Source: Deltaproteobacteria bacterium (GTDB lineage Bacteria > Desulfobacterota > Binatia > Binatales > Binataceae). From it: a stretch of 7,956 bases of DNA. The notes under the pieces were generated by a model, which made no database searches, was not told the DNA's origin, and saw only the letters and a list, made by a program, of their open reading frames with translations. Below are positions 1 through 5,603 of the stretch, piece by piece; the stretch's first letter is position 1; each line of letters begins with the position of its first letter. The stretch is taken from positions 1 to 7,956 of the forward strand of contig DAHZDR010000101.1 of assembly GCA_027403435.1 (NCBI GenBank). Reading direction: 5' to 3'. Position numbers and translations under genes: made by a program.

Positions 1-716
1 TGCGGATCGTCGGCCAACAGCGCCGCGCCGTCCTTGAGCGCGACGAAAATCAGCGACGAATCGAATTCGTACATCCCGGAATAGAAAAAGCCCCCGACCA
101 CAAAGCGCCGCAGCCGCGGCTCGCCCGCTCCCGCCCCCAGACTGGCCGGCGAGATCACCACCAGCGGATCCCCCAGCCCGAGACCCAGATTGGACGCCAG
201 ATCCTTGCCAAGAATCGCGCCCGGCAGTTCCACCGTGCGCTTTTTGCCGTGGACCGTAATCGTCACCGGATGCGGCCGCGCCAGCGTCGCGAGGCTGCCG
301 GCGGTCAAGGTCCGATCAAGCTCGGTCAAAACGGGATTGCGCCCGGCGACCACGCCCCTCAGCGTGCCGCCCGAAACGAAACCCGGCGCGCCGCCGCTGG
401 TGGTCGAAACCACCATCACTTGCGACGAAATGAACGGCGCGACGCCCACCACCCCGGGCAACCTGGCAATGCGCGCGCGGAGCCCCGTGAGGGACGCCGG
501 CGACACACCCGTATGCTCCACGGTAATATGCGGATTGAACGACAGCAGCCGGTTGCGCAGATTCTCCTGAAACCCGCTCATCACCGACAACACCACGGTC
601 AGCGCAAACGTGCCGATCATCACCCCGGCCAGCGAAATTATCGCGATCAGCGAAACGAAACGTTCGCGCCGGCGCGAACGCATATAGCGCGCCGCAATCA
701 GATATTCGAAACGCAC
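1..716 (-). CDS. lolC: Lipoprotein-releasing ABC transporter permease, LolC/LolE family (5' part, cut by window edge)
   Basis: This is the inner-membrane permease of the Lol system, which with the ATPase LolD extracts mature lipoproteins from the inner membrane and hands them to the chaperone LolA. I translated the minus strand directly: 238 residues are visible, starting at a GTG (714-716) with VRFEYLIAARYMRSRRRERF, the usual positively charged LolC/E start. One transmembrane helix follows at about residues 21-46 (VSLIAIISLAGVMIGTFALT...). After it comes the periplasmic domain with the family-typical GMYEFDSSLIFVALKD near residue 220. Full-length members have about 400 residues and three more C-terminal helices, which lie outside the window. 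The start has only a weak Shine-Dalgarno (GGGA about 14 nt upstream). A 19-codon Arg-rich reading frame ends 2 nt before the GTG and may be chance. LolC and LolE cannot be told apart here. The family call is secure. Confidence 0.93.
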   Translation of the reverse strand, partial: MRFEYLIAARYMRSRRRERFVSLIAIISLAGVMIGTFALTVVLSVMSGFQENLRNRLLSFNPHITVEHTGVSPASLTGLRARIARLPGVVGVAPFISSQVMVVSTTSGGAPGFVSGGTLRGVVAGRNPVLTELDRTLTAGSLATLARPHPVTITVHGKKRTVELPGAILGKDLASNLGLGLGDPLVVISPASLGAGAGEPRLRRFVVGGFFYSGMYEFDSSLIFVALKDGAALLADDP

Positions 717-908
717 GGTTAGCCGTTCCCGACGCGCCGCTTGCGCCGGTTGCGGCCCACCCGGCCGGTTTGAATCATTTGGAGAGGCTCAACGTCAAAT
801 ATTGCGTCCGCGGTCGGCCACCGCCGCCATCCGCGCCAACTTCGGACTTATACTCGCCGAGGCCGATCGGCTTTGCAATATCGGCCCGGCGGGCAAGTTG
901 GTTAATGC

Positions 909-937
909 TTGCGGCCACGATCCGCGACCGTTACACT
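909..937 (+). promoter_or_regulatory. Candidate sigma-70 promoter for gspD
   Basis: TTGCGG (909-914), a 17-nt spacer and TACACT (932-937) match the -35/-10 layout (3 of 6 and 4 of 6 consensus bases). It predicts a transcript start near 944 and a leader of about 25 nt that contains the strong Shine-Dalgarno. This is sequence matching only; the consensus of the host's sigma factor is not known. Confidence 0.4.
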
Positions 938-955
938 CGGCCAGCTCCGGCTCAC

Positions 956-965
956 GGAGGTGAGG
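956..965 (+). promoter_or_regulatory. Strong ribosome binding site that fixes the gspD start
   Basis: The run CGGAGGTGAGG (955-965) sits directly before ATG 969. It selects this ATG over the in-frame TTG 60 nt upstream (909), which would put 20 polar and charged residues in front of the signal peptide. Confidence 0.75.
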
Positions 966-968
966 TGC

Positions 969-3416
969 ATGGCACGTTTTTCAGCGTTGGCGATCGCCTG
1001 CGCCATGTTGGTTGTGATTGGGGCGGCCGCTACGCTCCACGCCGCCGCTGACGGCCACTCCAGCCCCGCCGGCGACGCCGTGGCCACCTCGGATTCCGGA
1101 ACTCCCGGCGACGTCGAACCCGGCGTCGTCACCGATTCCAACGCCGACGGCGCCGCCCGCCCCGGCGATCAGGATCTCATCACCATGAACTTCCAGAACG
1201 TGGACATTCCCGTGCTGGCCAAGTTCATCAGCGAAATCACCGGCAAGAATTTCGTGCTCGACGAGAGCGTGCGCGGCAAGGTCAGTATCATTTCACCGAC
1301 CAAAGTCACGCCCCAGCAGGCTTATTCGATTTTTCAGTCGGTTTTGCAGCTCAAAGGCTTCAACACGGTCCGCGCCGGCTCGATTATCAAAATCGTGCCC
1401 GCGCGCGACGTGCGCCAATCCGCTGAACTCACCCAGTCGCAAGAGCCGGGCCTCACCCAAGGCGACCAATACGTCACCCGGATGGTCAAGCTGCGCAACG
1501 CCGACGCCAATTCAGTGATGAGCGTAATTCAGCCAATGATTTCCCACGACGGGCTGATTGCGGCGTTCCCACAGGATAACACGCTGATCATCACCGACGA
1601 CGCCTTTAACGTTCAACGCCTGCTCCGGATTATCGGCAGCCTCGACGTCAAGAGCATCCAGCAAAACGTCGCGGTGATTGAGCTCAAACTCGCCTTTGCC
1701 GACGATTTGGCCCAACAGATCGAAAAAATCATGAAGGCCCGCGAAACCGCGATGCACGGCGGCGCAAGCGGCGGCTTTCTCCGGCCCGGGATGGGCGTGG
1801 TGGCGCCCAGCGCGCAAGGCGGATCGACCACTTTCAGCGTCGTTCCGGATGAACGCACCAATTCGCTGATCGTGCTCGCCAGTCCGATGGAGATGCGGCA
1901 AATCAAGGACCTCGTGGCGCAGCTTGACATTCGCTCGCCCACCGAACTGGGCCGTCTCCACGTTTACCATCTCAAATACGCGCCCGCCAGCGAGATGGTC
2001 AACGTCCTCGACGGCTTGTTGGGCGGCGGCGGCGGACCGCAGACGCTCTCGCCCCAAACCGGACGCTCTTCGCTGGGCCGCGGCGGCTCCGGCGGCGGCA
2101 TGGGCGGCATGGGTGGTGGAATGGGTGGCATGATGGGTTCGCGGGGCGGGATGGGTATGGGCGCCAACACCCCGGCTACCGCCAGCACCGGCGGGACCGG
2201 CACTGTGGATTTCGAAAATCCGGTTACGGTCACCGCCGATCCGGCCACCAATTCGCTGGTGATCAGCGCCAGTCCGCAGGATTTCGAAACTCTCCGCAAC
2301 GTCATCGACCAACTCGACGTGCCGCGCGTTCAGGTGTTCGTGCAGGCGATAATCGTCGAAGTTGACGTGCAACGCACCAAGGATATCGGCGTCAATTTTC
2401 AGAGCGCGAGCGGCCTGGGCACCAACGTACTGGGCCTCGGCCAGTTGAATTTTGGCAATTTGCAAAACGCCCTGGGCAATCCTCTGGGCTTAAGCGGACT
2501 GGGCCTGGGCTTGGCCTCGGGCAGCATGTGCGCAATCCCCGGCGCCGCGCTCGGCGCCGCGACCGGCGGCGCCGCCACTGGCGCGATCACCGCGCCCTGC
2601 GATGTCGCCCTGATGACGGCGATCGAAACCGACGCCCACGACAACGTGCTGTCGGCCCCGACCCTGCTCACGGCCGATAACGAGGAAGCGATGATCGTGA
2701 TCGGCGAGAACCTGCCGTTCGTCGGCTCTTCGGCCGCCAACGCGGGCCTGCCGGGACAGATTTTCAACTCGGTCAATCGACAGAACGTCGGCATCACGCT
2801 CGATGTCATTCCCCAGGTAACCCAAGGCGAATACGTCAACCTTGACCTGTACGAAGAGGTCTCGAACGTGGTCAACGGCACCGCGAACAACCAGCTCGGT
2901 CCGACCACCACGATCCGCTCGGCCTCGACCACCGTGCTGGTGCAAAACCATCACACGGCCGTGGTCGGCGGCTTGCTTTCGAGCGAAGCGGACAACGCCC
3001 GCCAGGGAGTGCCGTTCCTCTCGAATATTCCCGTGCTGGGCAATCTGTTCAGCGACAATTCGGAAAACATGACCAAGCAGAACCTGCTGGTCTTCCTCAC
3101 GCCGCATATCGTGCGCACGCGCGCGGACCTGCAAGCGCTGGCGCTCGACGAACGGCAGAAATTCGTCCGTTCGCTCGGCCGCACGGAAGTCAACAATATG
3201 CCGCAGGGGCAGTTCGAGCAGCTTTACGCGCCGACCTTCAACCGCGGCGTGTCGCCGCAGCAGGATTTGCAGCAGTACCAGACGCCGCCGCCGCACGCCT
3301 CCTTCACCGCGCCCGGGGCGGGCTACGCGCCCGGCGGGCCGACCTTCGGGCCGACCAGCAGCCTGGCGCCGCCCACGACCGGCGGATTCATCGGCAGCGC
3401 CGCGCCGACTCACTGA
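969..3416 (+). CDS. gspD: Type II secretion system secretin GspD
   Basis: This is a secretin, which forms a multimeric gated outer-membrane channel; in type II secretion it passes folded proteins. From ATG 969 the product has 815 residues. A signal peptide lies at 1-26 (MARFSALAIACAMLVVIGAA...). After a polar linker comes N0 (about 68-145, with MNFQNVDIPVLAKFISEITG), then N1 (168-226), N2 (233-320) and N3 (328-450), and the secretin domain (455-716) with the diagnostic VPFLSNIPVLGNLF at 681-694 and LLVFLTPHIVRT. The last 95 residues are a Pro/Gln/Gly-rich tail. N3 is split by a Gly/Met-rich insert (352-412), and the secretin domain holds a Gly/Ala-rich stretch with Cys521 and Cys544. There is no lipobox, so it is not a lipoprotein. 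It appears to be transcribed alone; gspE, gspF and pseudopilin genes are not adjacent. PilQ or type III secretin is less likely given the four N domains. Confidence 0.95.
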   Translation: MARFSALAIACAMLVVIGAAATLHAAADGHSSPAGDAVATSDSGTPGDVEPGVVTDSNADGAARPGDQDLITMNFQNVDIPVLAKFISEITGKNFVLDESVRGKVSIISPTKVTPQQAYSIFQSVLQLKGFNTVRAGSIIKIVPARDVRQSAELTQSQEPGLTQGDQYVTRMVKLRNADANSVMSVIQPMISHDGLIAAFPQDNTLIITDDAFNVQRLLRIIGSLDVKSIQQNVAVIELKLAFADDLAQQIEKIMKARETAMHGGASGGFLRPGMGVVAPSAQGGSTTFSVVPDERTNSLIVLASPMEMRQIKDLVAQLDIRSPTELGRLHVYHLKYAPASEMVNVLDGLLGGGGGPQTLSPQTGRSSLGRGGSGGGMGGMGGGMGGMMGSRGGMGMGANTPATASTGGTGTVDFENPVTVTADPATNSLVISASPQDFETLRNVIDQLDVPRVQVFVQAIIVEVDVQRTKDIGVNFQSASGLGTNVLGLGQLNFGNLQNALGNPLGLSGLGLGLASGSMCAIPGAALGAATGGAATGAITAPCDVALMTAIETDAHDNVLSAPTLLTADNEEAMIVIGENLPFVGSSAANAGLPGQIFNSVNRQNVGITLDVIPQVTQGEYVNLDLYEEVSNVVNGTANNQLGPTTTIRSASTTVLVQNHHTAVVGGLLSSEADNARQGVPFLSNIPVLGNLFSDNSENMTKQNLLVFLTPHIVRTRADLQALALDERQKFVRSLGRTEVNNMPQGQFEQLYAPTFNRGVSPQQDLQQYQTPPPHASFTAPGAGYAPGGPTFGPTSSLAPPTTGGFIGSAAPTH

Positions 3417-3446
3417 GTCGCGGCCAGCCGCGATCCGCCGCCTAAT

Positions 3447-3481
3447 CGGGGATGCGCGCGGGCGCGTCCCCGGGTTTTTTT
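3447..3481 (+). terminator. Rho-independent terminator after gspD
   Basis: Thirty nt after the gspD stop, CGGGGATGCGC (from 3447) pairs with GCGCGTCCCCG (to 3472) in an 11-bp stem (one T-G pair) closed by the tetraloop GCGG. It is followed by GG and seven T residues (3475-3481). Position and U-tract make this a textbook intrinsic terminator. Confidence 0.92.
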
Positions 3482-3536
3482 CAAGACGGCGCGGGAACTT
3501 GCGCGCCTGTTTCCGCTATGAAACGTTTTTAGCCTT

Positions 3537-4472
3537 ATGCCACGTCAAATTGGCGCCCTGCGCGCTTGGGCGGAATGCGCCGCAATGTTGCCGCCGTGGA
3601 CACTCTTGCGGATTTTGCCGCTGGAACGGGCGGTGCGCGTGGGCGCCGCGATGGGCGCCGCGGCGATGGCGCTGGACCGGGTGAATCGGCCGATCGCGAT
3701 GCGCAATCTGGCGATCGCTTTCCCCGAAATGAACCGCGCCGGCCGTTTACGGATTCTGCGCGACACCTATCGCAATTACGGCCGGATGGCGGCGGAATGG
3801 TCGCAATTTCCCAACCTGCCGCGCGCGACCGTGACGCGGATGGTTGACTATGCGGGCCGCGAAAACTGGGACGAAGCGATGCGGCTCTCACACGGCCGCG
3901 GAATCCTGATCCTGACCGGCCATTTCGGCAATTTCGAATTGCTTTCGGCCGGTCACGCCGCGCACGGCAACCCGGTCGCACTGGTCGCCCGGCCAATCCG
4001 CAATCCATTGATCGATCGGGCGGTGGTCGCGCGACGGGCGCGCTTCGGCGCCGAGAGTATCCCGCGCAAAGGGGCCGGACGGACGATAATTCGCCGCCTG
4101 CGCGAAGACTGGATGGTCGCGGTGCCGCTCGATCTCGACACCCGCGCCGGCATCTTCGTCGATTTTTTTTCACTGCCGGCCGCGACCAGCCCGGCGCTGG
4201 CGCGCCTGACGATCGCCACCGGCGCGCCCGTACTCCCCGCATTCATGGTGCGCGAGGAGACCACGGCCCGCCACCACATCATCTTCCTTCCGCCGTTCGT
4301 GCTGGACGGCGAAGGCGCCCGCAGCGGACGCGCGCGAACCGAACTGGCGCACGCTCAGACGCAGCTTTACGCACAAACGATCGAGCGGATGATCCGGCGG
4401 CATCCCGACCACTGGAACTGGATTCATCGCCGCTGGAAAACGCGTCCGCCCGGCGAGCCGCGCTTCTATTGA
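3537..4472 (+). CDS. lpxL: Lipid A biosynthesis acyltransferase, LpxL/HtrB family
   Basis: Members transfer a secondary acyl chain (often lauroyl) from acyl-ACP to a Kdo-lipid A precursor on the cytoplasmic face of the inner membrane. The 311-residue product has the usual length. The catalytic HX4E motif is in TGHFGNFE (H129, E134). The DQD-type motif appears as D199-L200-D201 in VPLDLDTRAGIFVDFF, followed by the family-typical FFSLPAATSPA. The C-terminal signature HPDHWNWIHRRWKTRP is at 289-304. An N-terminal moderately hydrophobic stretch (about 19-46) is the likely membrane anchor. The ATG at 3537 has no clear Shine-Dalgarno; ATG 3585 (codon 17) is an alternative start with a GGCGG upstream. 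Since the gspD terminator lies just before it, this gene needs its own promoter in 3482-3536, where I see no convincing one. LpxL, LpxM and LpxP cannot be separated by eye. Confidence 0.92.
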   Translation: MPRQIGALRAWAECAAMLPPWTLLRILPLERAVRVGAAMGAAAMALDRVNRPIAMRNLAIAFPEMNRAGRLRILRDTYRNYGRMAAEWSQFPNLPRATVTRMVDYAGRENWDEAMRLSHGRGILILTGHFGNFELLSAGHAAHGNPVALVARPIRNPLIDRAVVARRARFGAESIPRKGAGRTIIRRLREDWMVAVPLDLDTRAGIFVDFFSLPAATSPALARLTIATGAPVLPAFMVREETTARHHIIFLPPFVLDGEGARSGRARTELAHAQTQLYAQTIERMIRRHPDHWNWIHRRWKTRPPGEPRFY

Positions 4473-4801
4473 ACCAGCCTAACACGCGAAATTTCTCCCC
4501 GCCTTGGTCCTGTATAAATCCGTCGGTCTTGGCTATTATCGAAAATATGAAGGGCGGGGATTCGGCCGCCGCAAGCGCCGCATCGGGCGGCGCGGCGGCG
4601 CAGGCCGTGGAGGATTGCGGGGCGGCGACCGGCGACTCCATCCAAAATTCCGCGGTGAAACAGCCAGCGCCGCTGTATCTGCCGGCTTGCGGAGCCTTGT
4701 GCGATGTCTTGTGGTGGGCGCGGCGGCGCGGGGATTGAACCGCGGCGTTTGACGCGGCGCGGAAGGAGGGGCCTCATCGCGCCGCAAGTAGCTTGTACAT
4801 C
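4473..4801. other. Intergenic region, 329 nt, no convincing gene
   Basis: The first 80 nt or so are notably AT-richer than the surroundings and hold promoter-like hexamers TATAAA (4513-4518) and TATTAT (4534-4539), though no good -35 fits either. This makes it a probable start region for a transcript reading into the Rieske gene with a leader of about 250 nt. The middle (4550-4740) is highly GC-rich. A 63-codon frame (4547-4738, starting MKGGDSAAASAASGG) is open and in the Rieske frame but is stopped by TGA at 4736-4738 and has no Shine-Dalgarno; I regard it as chance. The 3' end has the hairpin at 4754-4785. Confidence 0.6.
4754..4785 (+). promoter_or_regulatory. Hairpin presenting a purine-rich Shine-Dalgarno in its loop, before the Rieske gene
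   Basis: GCGGCGCG (4754-4761) and CGCGCCGC (4778-4785) form a perfect 8-bp stem. The 16-nt loop is GAAGGAGGGGCCTCAT, so the only strong Shine-Dalgarno (GGAGG) upstream of the Rieske start is in the loop, over 30 nt from ATG 4802 in linear distance but about 16 nt from the foot of the stem. It may be a structured ribosome-loading or regulatory site, or chance in GC-rich DNA. Confidence 0.35.
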
Positions 4802-5131
4802 ATGACGAAGATCAAGGTTTGTAAAGTCACTGAACTTGCGCCCGGCGCCGCGATCAGAATCGCGGCCGGGCCGGAACCGATCGCGGTTTTCCGGCTGAAC
4901 GACGGCTTTTACGCCATCAGCGACGCCTGTACGCACGCCCAAACGTCACTGGCGGCCGGCGACGTCGATCTCGAGGATTGCACGGTCGAATGTCCGTATC
5001 ATGGCGCGCTTTTCGACATCAGAAGCGGCCGCGCGATGGGCGCTCCGGCAAGCCGGCCAGTGCGGACCTACCCAGTGAAGATAATAGATGGCGAAGTCTT
5101 CATCGAGATGGAATCGGTTGATATCGGATGA
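4802..5131 (+). CDS. Rieske 2Fe-2S ferredoxin-type protein
   Basis: This is a small soluble electron carrier like the ferredoxin components of ring-hydroxylating dioxygenases and of NirD-type proteins. From ATG 4802 it has 109 residues, the full length of this class, with no signal peptide or membrane segment. The cluster ligands are visible: C43-T-H45 and C64-P-Y-H67, giving one Cys-His pair each, with 18 residues between the two motifs (slightly more than the usual 15-17). The segment CPYHGALFDIRSGRAMGAPA and the end PVKIIDGEVFIEM are typical. An in-frame TTG at 4793 is the only alternative start; the nearest in-frame stop is at 4736-4738. No oxygenase or reductase partner is adjacent, so the electron donor and acceptor are unknown. 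The receiver gene 58 nt downstream is probably in the same transcript. Confidence 0.93.
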   Translation: MTKIKVCKVTELAPGAAIRIAAGPEPIAVFRLNDGFYAISDACTHAQTSLAAGDVDLEDCTVECPYHGALFDIRSGRAMGAPASRPVRTYPVKIIDGEVFIEMESVDIG

Positions 5132-5157
5132 CCATGAAACGAACTGCGGAAACCTCC

Positions 5158-5175
5158 CGGCGCCCGCGGGCGCCG
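5158..5175. repeat. Perfect 18-bp palindrome before the receiver gene
   Basis: CGGCGCCCGCGGGCGCCG is its own reverse complement. It lies in the 58-nt gap between the Rieske stop and the receiver start, 14 nt before ATG 5190. It could be an RNA hairpin that affects receiver translation or a binding site for a dimeric protein. GC-only palindromes are not rare in DNA of this composition. Confidence 0.5.
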
Positions 5176-5189
5176 CGCGAGACGGCTCG

Positions 5190-5585
5190 ATGAGCGGTAA
5201 GCAACGGAACCATCCCGCGACCTTGCTGGTGGTCGAGGACGATCCGGACACCCAGGTTTTTATGACGGCGCTGCTCGGCCGTTACTATCGAATCGTGACC
5301 GCGGGCAACGCCGAAGAGTTCTGGAGCCGGATCGCGGAGCATCAGTCGTCGCTGCGCCTGATCCTGATGGATTTGTCGCTGCCCGGCGCCCGGGACGGAC
5401 TGCAACTGACGCGCGAATTCCGCGCCGATCCGCGGGGCGCGGCGATTCCCGTGGTGGCGTTGACCGCGCACGCAACCACCAACGATCGCGAACGGGCGCT
5501 GGAGGCCGGATGCGCCGCATACGTTTCCAAGCCGGTCGAACGCCGGCGCCTGATCGAGCTGATCGAATCGCTAATCAGCGGCTGA
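5190..5585 (+). CDS. Stand-alone response regulator receiver protein (CheY-like)
   Basis: This is a single phosphoacceptor domain of 131 residues with no output domain, so it would act through protein contacts or as a phosphorelay intermediate. The key residues are all present: acidic pocket E16-D17-D18 (LLVVEDDPD), phosphoacceptor D61 (LILMDLSLPG), T92 (ALTAHA), Y111 and K114 (AAYVSKPV). I chose ATG 5190 because the receiver fold begins about ten residues later; an in-frame ATG at 5088 would add 34 residues inside the Rieske coding region and is unlikely. The Shine-Dalgarno is weak. A 19-codon frame starting at 5134 ends in an ATGA overlap with this start, which could couple translation. No histidine kinase is in the window. 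Convergent with the next gene, with 18 nt between stops. Confidence 0.92.
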   Translation: MSGKQRNHPATLLVVEDDPDTQVFMTALLGRYYRIVTAGNAEEFWSRIAEHQSSLRLILMDLSLPGARDGLQLTREFRADPRGAAIPVVALTAHATTNDRERALEAGCAAYVSKPVERRRLIELIESLISG

Positions 5586-5603
5586 GCGCCGCGCCCGCGC
5601 CTG

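Larger units (their letters stand above)
717..968. other. Divergent intergenic region between lolC and gspD
   Basis: This 252-nt gap must hold the promoters of both divergent genes. For gspD a reasonable promoter is visible at 909-937 (listed separately). For lolC the best -10 candidate on the minus strand is TATAAG (852-847), but no good -35 sits at the right distance. A minus-strand reading frame at 778-719 (MIQTGRVGRNRRKRRVGNG, then TAA) ends just before the lolC GTG; it has no Shine-Dalgarno and is not called as a gene. No tRNA or other RNA gene was seen. Confidence 0.6.

Noticed and set aside
719..778. 19-codon Arg-rich frame ending 2 nt before the lolC start (minus strand)
   Set aside because: No ribosome binding site and very short; coupling to lolC is possible but nothing beyond position supports it.
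1512..2465. Long open frame on the minus strand inside gspD (317 codons)
   Set aside because: It is antisense to a certain secretin gene, is rich in His, Arg and Ala as expected from GC-rich shadow frames, and shows no recognisable domain.
2490..3413. Second long minus-strand frame inside gspD (307 codons)
   Set aside because: Arg/Gly/Val-rich antisense shadow without a domain or ribosome binding site.
4547..4738. 63-codon frame between lpxL and the Rieske gene
   Set aside because: No Shine-Dalgarno, low-complexity Ala/Gly composition, and no recognisable domain; probably chance in GC-rich DNA.
4731..4741. tRNA T-loop-like GGTTCAATCCC on the minus strand, followed by a CCCACCA at about 4712
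   Set aside because: The T-stem does not pair, the distance to the CCA-like end is about five nt too long, and no matching 5' acceptor, D-arm or anticodon arm is found in 75-95 nt upstream.
5088..5189. 34-residue N-terminal extension of the receiver protein from ATG 5088
   Set aside because: It lies inside the Rieske coding region and adds nothing to the receiver fold, which starts after ATG 5190.
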